Of a stretch of DNA of 35,912 bases, positions 17,236 through 25,226 are shown in pieces (the stretch's first letter is position 1; every line of letters begins with the position of its first letter). A program made the position numbers and the translations under genes. The notes beneath the pieces are model-generated. The model made no database searches. It saw nothing but the letters and a program-made list of their open reading frames with translations, and was not told the origin of the DNA. Location of the stretch: positions 1-35,912 of the forward strand of contig JAIPDR010000011.1 in assembly GCA_021737615.1 (NCBI GenBank). The letters run 5' to 3'. The DNA is from Desulfohalobiaceae bacterium (GTDB lineage Bacteria > Desulfobacterota > Desulfovibrionia > Desulfovibrionales > Desulfothermaceae).

Positions 17236-18348
17236 TCAGAGGATCAACATGGCATCCCCGTAGGAAAAAAACCTGTATCCCTCCTCCACGGCCGATTCAT
17301 AGGCCTTCAGGATCCTCTCCCGGCCGGTGAAAGCGGCGATCATCAAAAGCAGGGAAGACCTCGGCAAATGGAAATTCGTGATCAAATGATCCACGACCTC
17401 GAACCGAAAGCCCGGATAGATGTACACATCGACCCAGCCCGCGTATGCTTCGACACGACCCAGCTTTTCACGGACGCCCTCGAGTGTGCGGACGGTGGTG
17501 GTGCCCACGGCCACCACCGGCCGCCCCTTTTTTTTGGCCTCATTGATCTTGCGGGCCGAATAATCGGCAATCTGGACATATTCGGCGTGCAGCTCATGCT
17601 CTCTGATATCCGCGCTGCGGACCGGGGAAAAGGTCCCATAGCCGACGTAGAGGTTCACCGGGACTAAATCTATCCCTTTCTCCACCATTTTGTCCAGCAG
17701 TTCCTGGTCGAAGTGCAGCCCGGCCGTGGCCGCCGCCATGGAGCCGGCCTGCCGCCGGTCGGCATAAACGGTCTGATAGGTTTCCCGGTCCCGGACTTCC
17801 GTCTCCCTTTTGATGTATGGCGGCAAGGGGATCCGGCCAACTTCCTCGAGAAGGAGCGGGAGTTCGTTTTTCCAGATCAGGCGCCCGCTGACCCGGCCGA
17901 AGGTATCCTTTTGGTCGACGCAAAACAAAAGCCGGTCGGAAAAGCGAATGGTTTGCCCGGCCGCCACCTTTTTGGCCGGTTTGAGCAGCCCCTGGACCCT
18001 GGACCACCGCCACCGGCCAGGGTCATATTTTGCCCGGATCAAGGGCAGAGGCGTTAGGAGAAGGAATTCGACCCAGGCCCTGCTTTCTCCTCTTCGCCCC
18101 CGCAATCTGGCCGGAAAGACCGTGCTCGTATTGATCACCACTACTGAATCAGGCGGCAGGATCTCAGGGAGTTGCCGGAAGGAGGCGTTCACCGGCCTGT
18201 CCTTGGCGCGATCCAGGATCATCAATCGCGATTCACAACGCCGCTCGACCGGATACTGGGCAATTTGCTTTTCCGGTAATTCATAGGTATAGTTCTCCAA
18301 GGCAAATGGATCCGGTTCCCGGCCCTTTTTTCGGGTTAGATCTTTCAT
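17236..18348 (-). CDS. queA: tRNA preQ1(34) S-adenosylmethionine ribosyltransferase-isomerase QueA
   Basis: QueA transfers and isomerises the ribosyl part of SAM onto preQ1 at the tRNA wobble base, giving epoxyqueuosine. The 370 residues include YELPEKQIAQYPVERRCESRLMILD, VVINTSTVFPARLRG, AATAGLHFDQELLDKM, NLYVGYGTFSPVR, and VAVGTTTVRTLEGV followed by TNFHLPRSSLLLMIAAFTG. The N-terminus has about 17 residues more than E. coli QueA before ENYTYELPE, so an internal start is possible. It is divergent from the lipoprotein gene with only 45 bases between starts. It is followed on its strand by korDABC-aroE and may be the first gene of that transcript. Confidence 0.95.
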   Translation of the reverse strand: MKDLTRKKGREPDPFALENYTYELPEKQIAQYPVERRCESRLMILDRAKDRPVNASFRQLPEILPPDSVVVINTSTVFPARLRGRRGESRAWVEFLLLTPLPLIRAKYDPGRWRWSRVQGLLKPAKKVAAGQTIRFSDRLLFCVDQKDTFGRVSGRLIWKNELPLLLEEVGRIPLPPYIKRETEVRDRETYQTVYADRRQAGSMAAATAGLHFDQELLDKMVEKGIDLVPVNLYVGYGTFSPVRSADIREHELHAEYVQIADYSARKINEAKKKGRPVVAVGTTTVRTLEGVREKLGRVEAYAGWVDVYIYPGFRFEVVDHLITNFHLPRSSLLLMIAAFTGRERILKAYESAVEEGYRFFSYGDAMLIL

Positions 18349-18393
18349 GCTGTCGCGATTTTTCCTTTGCTAACCGTGAATAAGGAGATCAGA

Positions 18394-18852
18394 ATGTTCA
18401 AGAAAATTCTCCTGCTCAGCGGCCTGCTGGTGTTCTTCACCTCCTGTTCCGGGATGCAGAACCCCTTCACGCCGCAGCCAGCAACAAGTACTGACATTTC
18501 GGTTCAGGAGAGTCAATCAGAACCTCCGCCGCAGGACGACAACGCCTACTTCGATTTCGACGATATCCTGATCCCAAGCGACTTAACGCTTGACCGTGAC
18601 AGCTCTATCATCTTCCAAACTTCCCGGATAAAGGCCGGAAAGCTCGAATTTCGCGGCCGAGTCGATCCTGTTTCCCTGTTCAACTTTTTTATCGTCAACC
18701 TGCCTAAAGACAACTGGAGCATCAAAGGACAGTTCAAGTACGGCCATTTTTTGATTATTGCCGAAAAAGCCAGCAAATTTACTGTCCTGAAAATAACCGA
18801 AGGTAACCTCAGAACCACGCTGCAAGTCTGGGTTACGCCCAGGCTGCCTTAA
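18394..18852 (+). CDS. Small uncharacterised lipoprotein upstream of coaBC
   Basis: The 152-residue product starts MFKKILLLSGLLVFFTSCSG, a lipoprotein signal with the modified Cys at residue 18. I chose the ATG at 18394 because an AAGGAG ribosome binding site lies seven bases before it. After a Pro/Gln/Ser linker, the C-terminal half (from about residue 55) is beta-rich. It has an IPSDLTLDRDSS stretch, then FRGRVDPVSLFNFFIVNLPKDNW, and ends in LQVWVTPRLP. The pattern of a GRV-type strand, a short helix and an NW turn looks like a small conserved domain, but I do not recognise a named family. It is four bases before coaBC, so co-expression is likely, though the functional link is unknown. Confidence 0.75.
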   Translation: MFKKILLLSGLLVFFTSCSGMQNPFTPQPATSTDISVQESQSEPPPQDDNAYFDFDDILIPSDLTLDRDSSIIFQTSRIKAGKLEFRGRVDPVSLFNFFIVNLPKDNWSIKGQFKYGHFLIIAEKASKFTVLKITEGNLRTTLQVWVTPRLP

Positions 18853-18856
18853 GCCC

Positions 18857-20077
18857 ATGATCCCCCAGCACTTGACACTCACCCAGTACCAGGGCCGACG
18901 CGTTCATGTGGGCATCAGCGGGAGCATCGCCGCCTACAAAGCCATTGATGTCTGCCGGGCCCTGCAGGCGACCGGGATCGAAACCAGCGCCGTTTTGACC
19001 GCGGCCGGGGCCAGATTCATTACTAAGTGGAGCCTCGAAGCCCTCGGGGTCGATCCGGTTCAGACCAGCATGTTTTCCAGGGAAAATTCGATTTTCGCCC
19101 ATCTGGAGCCCGGGCAGAACGCCTCCTTGATGCTCATCCTCCCCGCCACGGCCAACACCATGGCCAAGCTGGCCGCGGGCATCGCCGACAACATGCTCAC
19201 CTGTCAGGCCCTGGCCTTCCCCGGTCCCCTGCTCATCGTCCCGGCCATGAACCCGAATCTCTGGTTTTCCCCGGCCACGGAAGAAAATGTGGTCAGGCTG
19301 AGCCGCCGGGAAAATGTACGGGTCATGCAGCCGGAAAGCGGTGAGATGGCCTGCGGTGATCTGGGCAGGGGCAAGCTGCCTCCGCTTTTGGACATCTACT
19401 TTCAGGCCTTGAAGTCTCTCAGCAAACAGGACCTGTCCGGTCTCAAGATCCTGATCAGCCTGGGCCCGACCAGGGAGTTCTTTGATCCGGTCCGTTTCTG
19501 GTCCAACCCCTCCAGCGGGATGATGGGAGCGGCTCTGGCCTTGACGGCCTGGATCCGGGGGGCAAAGGTCAGGTGTGTCTGCGGGCCGACCGATGTCTGG
19601 CTTCCAGGGTCTGTGGAGAGACAGGATGTGATATCTGCCCGGGAAATGTATGAAAGCTGCCTCGATTGCTGGCCCGATTTCGACATCGGCTGTTTCTGCG
19701 CGGCAGTCTCTGATTTTCGCCCCAAGACAGCAATGACCCAAAAGTTCAAGAAGGCATCTGCATCCGGATTAAGCGTAGAATTTGACAGCAACCCCGACAT
19801 CCTCAAGGCTCTCGGCGAAAACAAGCGAGCCGGGCAGCGCCTGGTCGGCTTTGCCGCTGAATCTGAACCCGATCTGCTCGTTTTGGCCAAGGAAAAGCTG
19901 GACAAAAAAAACCTGGACCTCATTTGCGCCAACAAGATCAACGAGCCCGGGACCGGTTTCACTCAACCCACAAACTCCATGCTCCTGTTGAACAAAAAAG
20001 GGGAGAGCCGCCAGCTCCCCCTGATGAGCAAGGCCGATATCGGATGGCAGATATGGGACTGGACCTTAAAGACGTAG
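18857..20077 (+). CDS. coaBC: Bifunctional phosphopantothenoylcysteine decarboxylase / phosphopantothenate-cysteine ligase
   Basis: CoaBC makes 4'-phosphopantetheine for coenzyme A: CoaB joins phosphopantothenate to cysteine, and CoaC (FMN) decarboxylates the product. The 406-residue protein has both halves. The CoaC half shows VGISGSIAAYKAIDVCRAL, the His in FAHLEPG, the PAMNPNLWFSPAT motif, and the substrate-closing Cys in GEMACGDLGRG. The CoaB half begins near ILISLGPTREFFDPVRFWSN, then NPSSGMMGAALA, with the catalytic Lys in AAVSDFRPK and GFAAESE later. The last 34 bases overlap the next gene. Confidence 0.96.
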   Translation: MIPQHLTLTQYQGRRVHVGISGSIAAYKAIDVCRALQATGIETSAVLTAAGARFITKWSLEALGVDPVQTSMFSRENSIFAHLEPGQNASLMLILPATANTMAKLAAGIADNMLTCQALAFPGPLLIVPAMNPNLWFSPATEENVVRLSRRENVRVMQPESGEMACGDLGRGKLPPLLDIYFQALKSLSKQDLSGLKILISLGPTREFFDPVRFWSNPSSGMMGAALALTAWIRGAKVRCVCGPTDVWLPGSVERQDVISAREMYESCLDCWPDFDIGCFCAAVSDFRPKTAMTQKFKKASASGLSVEFDSNPDILKALGENKRAGQRLVGFAAESEPDLLVLAKEKLDKKNLDLICANKINEPGTGFTQPTNSMLLLNKKGESRQLPLMSKADIGWQIWDWTLKT

Positions 20078-20628
20078 ATCTTGAGCCCGGGCTGAAGGGG
20101 TGGTATCGCAGCGGCCTTTGCTATTTTTTCCGTTCGCAGAATCCTCAAGATAAACCCGGGGCTTCAGTTCCGCAATCGCCTTCGGCTGCTGCCTTCCCCG
20201 AACCCTGGTCCAGGATATTCAACTCCAGAAAGGCCGAATGCACCTCTGTCTGGACTTACTGGCAGCTGCCCCTAGACCTCGGACCGCAGCCATCGGCGGA
20301 ACGGAAACGGTTATTTCAAAAGATCGTTTCCGCCCTGAACTGGCCGCCGGAGCACCTTGTCTTCTGGCCTCTTTCCGCATTCCACCCCCCTGATCTTTTG
20401 TCCAGAACCGATCTCTTCCGGCAGGGGATCCAACTCTTGAAGCCCTTGTATGTTCTTGTTTTCGGGGATCAAGCCATCGAAGCCCTCTTTCCCGGGGACA
20501 AGAGGACGGCCTATGGCCTTTTCAAAATGGACCAAATCGATTATATCTTTCTCCCTGGAGCGGAGGATATGCTGCCGGACAATAAAAACGCCAAGCGCAT
20601 TGTTTGGAACACCCTGAAAAAATTATAA
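20044..20628 (+). CDS. Uncharacterised protein, distantly like a degenerate uracil-DNA glycosylase
   Basis: From the ATG at 20044 the product is 194 residues (a second ATG at 20053 is equally possible). It starts inside the last 34 bases of coaBC. I recognise no named family with certainty. The C-terminal half follows the order of UDG families 4/5: a helix plus EHLVFWPLSAFHPP where these enzymes have a strand ending in a CRPP-type turn; then LLKPLYVLVFGDQAIEALFPG, like the LIxPxVIxxLG-A-LLG strand-helix; then FLPGAEDMLPDNKNAKRIVW, like the HPS-LLR-K-W end. The GExPGxxED catalytic motif and the catalytic His are absent, so glycosylase activity is unlikely. A binding role is possible. Confidence 0.6.
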   Translation: MADMGLDLKDVDLEPGLKGWYRSGLCYFFRSQNPQDKPGASVPQSPSAAAFPEPWSRIFNSRKAECTSVWTYWQLPLDLGPQPSAERKRLFQKIVSALNWPPEHLVFWPLSAFHPPDLLSRTDLFRQGIQLLKPLYVLVFGDQAIEALFPGDKRTAYGLFKMDQIDYIFLPGAEDMLPDNKNAKRIVWNTLKKL

Positions 20629-20655
20629 AAATGTGCATTTGAAGGGAATACGTCT

Positions 20656-21663
20656 ATGAAGGTTCTTGTCACCGGAGCAGCCGGCTTTATCGGATTCCAT
20701 CTCAGCCACCGCCTGCTCGAAGAGGGCCTCCAGGTCGTGGGACTGGACAACCTCAATTCATACTACAGCCCGGCCCTGAAAAAGGACAGGCTGGCCCTGC
20801 TGCAGGAGCGGAAAAACTTTCGATTCGCAGCGGTTTCCCTGGAAGACCAACCTGACCTGGAAACCCTCTTCCTGGAACACAGGTTCAGCACAGTGGTCAA
20901 TCTAGCGGCCCAGGCCGGCGTCAGATACAGCCTGACAAACCCCAGGGAATACATAGACAGCAATCTGGTCGGCTTCGCAAACCTCCTTGAATGCTGCCGG
21001 CACTTTGAAACGGAGCATCTTGTTTTCGCCTCTTCCAGTTCGGTCTATGGTTTGAACACAACGCTTCCCTTCAGTGTGCACCACAATGTCGATCACCCTA
21101 TCAGCCTCTACGCCGCCAGTAAGAAATCCAACGAACTCATGGCCCACTGCTACAGCTATCTGTATGATCTCCCCTGTACCGGCCTTCGTTTTTTCACGGT
21201 CTATGGGCCCTGGGGCCGGCCGGACATGGCCCTGTTTCTTTTCACGGAGAATATCCTTAAGGGGCGTCCGATCAAAGTCTTCAACAACGGCCGCATGAAG
21301 CGCGACTTCACCTACATCGAGGACATCGTCGAGGGCATTTCCCTGGTCATGCGGCGAATACCCGAAACAAACCCCGTCTGGAGCGGCGCGGTTCCCGACC
21401 CCTCCTCCAGCCCTGCCCGGTATAAGCTATACAACATCGGGAACAACAACAGTGTTCAGCTCGAGTATTTTATCCAAGTCCTGGAGGAGAACCTGGGGAA
21501 ACAGGCCGTGAAGGAATATTGCCCGCTCCAGCCCGGCGACGTTCCCAACACCTTTGCTGATATCGATGATTTGACCCGGGATGTGAATTTCAAACCCAGG
21601 ACAAAAATTGAGCAGGGAATCCCCAATTTTATCGACTGGTATAGGACCTATTACTCCGTCTAA
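20656..21663 (+). CDS. NAD-dependent nucleotide-sugar epimerase (UDP-glucuronate 4-epimerase type)
   Basis: This short-chain extended dehydrogenase/epimerase probably converts UDP-glucuronate to UDP-galacturonate for surface polysaccharide. The 335 residues show the Rossmann TGAAGFIGFHLSHRLLE at residue 6, the GLDNLNSYYSPALKKDRL segment typical of this subgroup, NLAAQAGVRYSL, the catalytic Ser region SSSSVYG, the YAASKKSNE tyrosine-lysine pair, and RFFTVYGPWGRPDMA. All are typical of CapI/LspL-like enzymes. It stands between the UDG-like gene (27 bases upstream) and parA (55 downstream), with no other polysaccharide genes nearby. Confidence 0.9.
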   Translation: MKVLVTGAAGFIGFHLSHRLLEEGLQVVGLDNLNSYYSPALKKDRLALLQERKNFRFAAVSLEDQPDLETLFLEHRFSTVVNLAAQAGVRYSLTNPREYIDSNLVGFANLLECCRHFETEHLVFASSSSVYGLNTTLPFSVHHNVDHPISLYAASKKSNELMAHCYSYLYDLPCTGLRFFTVYGPWGRPDMALFLFTENILKGRPIKVFNNGRMKRDFTYIEDIVEGISLVMRRIPETNPVWSGAVPDPSSSPARYKLYNIGNNNSVQLEYFIQVLEENLGKQAVKEYCPLQPGDVPNTFADIDDLTRDVNFKPRTKIEQGIPNFIDWYRTYYSV

Positions 21664-21718
21664 TATCGGGTTTGGCCCTGACCGAAACCTTCGCAGCCAG
21701 CCGGATAAAGGAACATCC

Positions 21719-22477
21719 ATGGGACGAACAATTGCCATTGCCAACCAGAAAGGCGGTGTGGGAAAAACAACGACAGCCATCAACCTGGCCGCCTCGCTGG
21801 CTGCCATGGAGAAACGGGTCCTGTTGATCGATTGCGACCCCCAGGCCAATGCTTCAAGCGGGTTGAACATCGTACCCGATGAAAGGGGGAACCTCTACCG
21901 GGCTCTGTATGACCCGGAAGCGGCCCCGAACATGGTCTATGCGTCCAAGAACGCCTACCTGAACGTCCTGCCCTCGATACCCGATCTGGCGGCTGCCGAA
22001 CTGGAACTGGTGGAAAGAACGGCCCGGGAGTACTACCTTAAAGAGGTCCTGGATTGCTTCAAAAGCGGATACGAATACGTCCTTCTGGACTGCCCCCCGT
22101 CTTTGGGGCTGCTGACCGTCAATGCCCTCTGCGCCGCCGACAGCCTCCTCATCCCCCTGCAGTGCGAGTACTATGCCCTCGAAGGGATCACCCACTTGAT
22201 CCGATCCTATGAACTCGTCCGCAAACGCCTCAACCAGAAGCTGCAGCTCCTGGGCGTCGTCCTGACCATGTTCGACAAACGGAACAAGCTCGCTCACCAG
22301 GTCGAAAACGAAGTCCGGGGCTTCTTCAAAAAACAGGTATTCGGGACCATCATTCCCCGGAACGTCCGTTTGTCTGAAGCGCCCAGCCATGGACTTCCGG
22401 TCATCTATTACGACCACAAGTCAAAAGGTTCCCAGGCCTATCTGGATCTCGGCAAGGAGTTTCTGACCAGGACCTGA
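21719..22477 (+). CDS. parA: Chromosome-partitioning ATPase ParA (Soj)
   Basis: ParA is a deviant-Walker ATPase that binds DNA non-specifically and moves ParB-parS complexes apart. I chose the ATG at 21719 because it gives the classic start MGRTIAIANQKGGVGKTTTA and has an AAAGGA site six bases upstream; the open frame before it is not family-like. The 252 residues show deviant Walker A (K11 and K16), LLIDCDPQANASSGL, and YVLLDCPPSLGLLTVNAL. The C-terminal LSEAPSHGLPVIYYDHKSKGSQAY is typical of chromosomal Soj. parB follows after 184 bases, a wider gap than in most parAB operons. Confidence 0.96.
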   Translation: MGRTIAIANQKGGVGKTTTAINLAASLAAMEKRVLLIDCDPQANASSGLNIVPDERGNLYRALYDPEAAPNMVYASKNAYLNVLPSIPDLAAAELELVERTAREYYLKEVLDCFKSGYEYVLLDCPPSLGLLTVNALCAADSLLIPLQCEYYALEGITHLIRSYELVRKRLNQKLQLLGVVLTMFDKRNKLAHQVENEVRGFFKKQVFGTIIPRNVRLSEAPSHGLPVIYYDHKSKGSQAYLDLGKEFLTRT

Positions 22478-22503
22478 CAACCATTTTGGCCTTTGCCGCA
22501 GAA

Positions 22504-22627
22504 GACCGGATGGATGATTCAAAGACTCGTATGACATTTCCGGTCAGTGATTCCTGAGATCAGTCCGCTGCTGTTGATTTTTTCCTTCGTTTTTTTTATG
22601 CTTCCCCCGAAATGACCGTTTCCGGTC
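22504..22627. repeat. Repeated TTTCCGGTC units in the parA-parB gap
   Basis: The 9-mer TTTCCGGTC occurs at 22537-22545 and again at 22619-22627. GACCGGA, the inverse of its core, lies at 22504-22510, and GACCG at 22614-22618 forms a small hairpin with the second copy. The spacing gives direct and inverted copies in the 184-base spacer before parB. This could be an operator for autoregulation, or chance in GC-rich DNA. Confidence 0.35.
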
Positions 22628-22661
22628 GAACGCAACGCCAAAATTTTCGCATGGAGCCTAT

Positions 22662-23606
22662 ATGAGCACTGTGAACCGCGGTCTGGGAAGAGGTTTGGAT
22701 GCCCTGTTTTCTTCTGCTAATGAACAGGCACCGCCTGAAGGCAATGCAGCCGAGAATATCCCGATCGACCGGATAGAACCAAATCCCAGCCAGCCCCGCA
22801 AACGGATCAGCGAGCAAAGCCTCCGGGAATTATCAGACTCGATCAGCCACCAGGGAGTCCTGCAGCCCATTTTGCTCAGGCCGAACCCGGGCGAAACCGG
22901 GAAATTCCAGATAGTGGCCGGCGAGAGGCGCTGGAGGGCGTCCTGCCTGGCCGGACTGGAGACGGTTCCGGCCATTGTCAAGGAGATGACCGATTCCGAC
23001 GCCCTCATCGTCGGCCTGGTCGAGAACCTGCAGCGGGAGGACCTAAACCCCATGGAGGAGTCAGAAGCCATCGAGCACCTCCAGGTGGAACTCAAAATCT
23101 CCCAGGAGGCCCTCGCCCAGAAAATCGGCAAGAGCCGCCCGGCCATTGCCAACAGCCTGCGCCTCCTCCAGCTTGATCCTGCGACCAAGGAAGCTGTCCG
23201 CAACGACTCTCTCTCGGCCGGAGCCGCCAGAACCCTGCTGGGCATCAGCGACCCGGACATGAGACAGCGCTTCTTTGAGTATGTTGTCCGGAACAAGACC
23301 TCTGTGCGGCAGATCGAGGCCGGAGTCGGCCACTGGAAGAAGCACGGCCGACTGCCGGCGCACATCTGGAAAGAACAGAGCGCTTCCGGCCGGGCAGAGA
23401 GCGGGACCCTGTTTGAGGGCATCAAGAAGGCCTGCGCGACCCGGATCCGAGAACGGGTAAACTGTCCGGTCAAGATCTCCGGCGACACGGAAAAGGGACG
23501 GATCACCCTTTCCTACCGATCAGAAAACGAGCTCCAAAACATTCTCGAGCACTTCGGGGTCGCCCAAGCCATTGTTTCACGTGAAACAACCCAGCACGAA
23601 GGATAA
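22662..23606 (+). CDS. parB: Chromosome-partitioning protein ParB (Spo0J)
   Basis: ParB is a CTP-dependent DNA clamp that loads at parS and spreads. The 314 residues start GLGRGLDALF, typical of chromosomal ParB. The IPIDRIEPNPSQPRKR box, the arginine-rich CTP-binding motif GERRWRA at residues 87-93, and ENLQREDLNPMEESEA follow. A helix-turn-helix (SQEALAQKIGKSRPAIANSLRLL) lies near 144-168, and a C-terminal dimerisation segment ends the protein. A GGAG ribosome binding site precedes the ATG. The codons for residues Ile-Val-Ser-Arg-Glu-Thr near the C-terminus contain a perfect parS site, so the gene's own end is a binding site for its product. Confidence 0.97.
   Translation: MSTVNRGLGRGLDALFSSANEQAPPEGNAAENIPIDRIEPNPSQPRKRISEQSLRELSDSISHQGVLQPILLRPNPGETGKFQIVAGERRWRASCLAGLETVPAIVKEMTDSDALIVGLVENLQREDLNPMEESEAIEHLQVELKISQEALAQKIGKSRPAIANSLRLLQLDPATKEAVRNDSLSAGAARTLLGISDPDMRQRFFEYVVRNKTSVRQIEAGVGHWKKHGRLPAHIWKEQSASGRAESGTLFEGIKKACATRIRERVNCPVKISGDTEKGRITLSYRSENELQNILEHFGVAQAIVSRETTQHEG
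23573..23588. promoter_or_regulatory. parS: parS centromere site within the 3' end of parB
   Basis: TGTTTCACGTGAAACA is a perfect 16-bp palindrome and matches the bacterial parS consensus TGTTNCACGTGAAACA. It is the only copy I find in the window. It lies in the parB coding sequence, 18 bases before the end of the stop codon. ParB made from this gene should load here, which marks the region as close to the segregation centromere and probably not far from the replication origin. Confidence 0.93.
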
Positions 23607-23658
23607 AGCAAGAACACAACAACAAACATGCTCAAGGTTTAAGCGACGATACAAAAAC

Positions 23659-24306
23659 ATGCTGGTCAAGGTCAACAACCTCTCCCATTCCTTCGGCAAT
23701 CACTGGGTCTTGAAGAACCTCTCTTTTTCCGTCCGGGAAAGGGAGTTTGTCATTGTCACCGGACATTCCGGAGCCGGGAAAACAACGCTTCTGCAGGTAC
23801 TGCACGGCGCCCGGCCCCTGCAGCGGGGAGAGGCGGAAATAGCCGGGTACAGGCTGAGCTCCCTGCGGCCGGGGCGGCTGCACTGTCTGCGCCGGGAACT
23901 GGGCGTGGTTTTTCAGGACTTCAAAATACTGCCCGGCAAAAGCGTCGGCGAAAACGTGGCTCTGGCCCTGGAGGTCAGGGGGATGCCCAGGGCCCAGATA
24001 CAGAGGCGGGTAAACGCGGTTCTCAGGGGGGTGCAGATGGAATCCATGCGCGATGTGCCCTGCAAGCATCTTTCCGGGGGTGAACAGCAGCGGGTGGCCA
24101 TTGCCAGAGCCATCGTGGTCAACCCCAAGATTCTACTGGCGGATGAACCCACCGGCAATCTGGACAACGATCTTTCCCTGAGGCTGGTTCAGATTTTCCG
24201 GAAGTTCAATGAGCACGGGACCACGGTCATTATGGCCACTCATAATCAGACCATCATCGAGGAAATGGCCTGCACCCAGTTGATCGACCTCGACCGCAGG
24301 CGGTAG
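23659..24306 (+). CDS. ftsE: Cell division ATP-binding protein FtsE
   Basis: FtsE is the ABC ATPase that, with FtsX, controls septal peptidoglycan hydrolases at the divisome. The 215 residues show Walker A GHSGAGKTTLLQ, the Q-loop in VVFQDFKILPGKSV, the signature LSGGEQQRVAIARAI, Walker B ILLADEPTGNLD, and the H-loop MATHN. I chose the ATG at 23659, which gives MLVKVNNLSHSFG; the open frame upstream overlaps the end of parB. No good ribosome binding site is visible. It begins 52 bases after parB and ends 12 before ftsX. Confidence 0.94.
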   Translation: MLVKVNNLSHSFGNHWVLKNLSFSVREREFVIVTGHSGAGKTTLLQVLHGARPLQRGEAEIAGYRLSSLRPGRLHCLRRELGVVFQDFKILPGKSVGENVALALEVRGMPRAQIQRRVNAVLRGVQMESMRDVPCKHLSGGEQQRVAIARAIVVNPKILLADEPTGNLDNDLSLRLVQIFRKFNEHGTTVIMATHNQTIIEEMACTQLIDLDRRR

Positions 24307-24318
24307 CCAAAAGGTAAT

Positions 24319-25191
24319 ATGACCATTTTCAGACTCCTGCTGAAAGGCCTGGACAATTTTGGGGCCAACAAATTCGAATCGGCCCTGACCCTGCTCGGAG
24401 TCGTCCTGATCACCTTTATCGGCACCTTTTTGATCCTTGTGGCCCATAACGTTCAAAGCCGGATTGTTTCCGACAAGGCAGAGATGCAATTCGAGATCTA
24501 TTGGGAAAAAGACAGCCATCCTGAGTCGGTCAGACAGGATTGGGCCAGGCTCGACAGGATGGAGGCCGTGCAGGAGATAACGACTTACGAACCCGGGGCG
24601 GGGCTGCAGGTGCTGGCGGATTCCCTGGGGCAGGACCTCGACCTTTCCTGGTTTGCAGGCGAAAACAACCCTCTGCCCCCAACGGCCGTGATCACGGTCA
24701 ATCTGGACCGAAACCGGCCGCAGGAACAGGCCGGGGAATTAAAGGCCGAGATTCTGTCTCTGCAGGGCGTGGACCGGGTCCATTACAACCCCTTGCAACT
24801 CGATTCAGCGGGTTCCTGGCTCAAATTCAGCAGAAGTGTCCTCTGGCCCCTGAATTTCATTTTGCTCCTGCTTGTGGGTCTGATTGTGGGCAACACCATC
24901 AAGCTTGCCCAGCTCCAGGTCCAGGACGAGATTGCCGTTCTCAGGCTGGTCGGTGCAGCCAGGTGGTACATCACGCTCCCCCTCTTGTCAGGAGGCGCCT
25001 TTTACGCCTTGAGCGGAGGCCTGCTGGCTTTGGGCCTGTTGAAGGTGGCTCAGGTAGGCCTGAACGAACTCCTGAACACGGCCCCCTTCTGGTTTGGTGT
25101 TGAATACCTCACCTGGCAGCAGGCAACGTCGGTCCTGGGCGTCTTGACCGCAGTGACCGTAATCTTCAGCTGGGTCAATATCAAAAAATAG
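24319..25191 (+). CDS. ftsX: Cell division membrane protein FtsX
   Basis: FtsX is the membrane partner of FtsE; its periplasmic loop acts on murein hydrolases or their activators. The 290 residues have a first membrane segment (about residues 20-45, ALTLLGVVLITFIGTFLILV), a periplasmic domain of about 120 residues, and three further membrane segments starting near residues 175, 218 and 268. The cytoplasmic loop QVQDEIAVLRLVGAARWYI is characteristic. An AAAAGGTAAT ribosome binding site precedes the ATG. Confidence 0.93.
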   Translation: MTIFRLLLKGLDNFGANKFESALTLLGVVLITFIGTFLILVAHNVQSRIVSDKAEMQFEIYWEKDSHPESVRQDWARLDRMEAVQEITTYEPGAGLQVLADSLGQDLDLSWFAGENNPLPPTAVITVNLDRNRPQEQAGELKAEILSLQGVDRVHYNPLQLDSAGSWLKFSRSVLWPLNFILLLLVGLIVGNTIKLAQLQVQDEIAVLRLVGAARWYITLPLLSGGAFYALSGGLLALGLLKVAQVGLNELLNTAPFWFGVEYLTWQQATSVLGVLTAVTVIFSWVNIKK

Positions 25192-25226
25192 ATGATCCCG
25201 GGGCTTAGAAACTGAAAGGGGATGAT

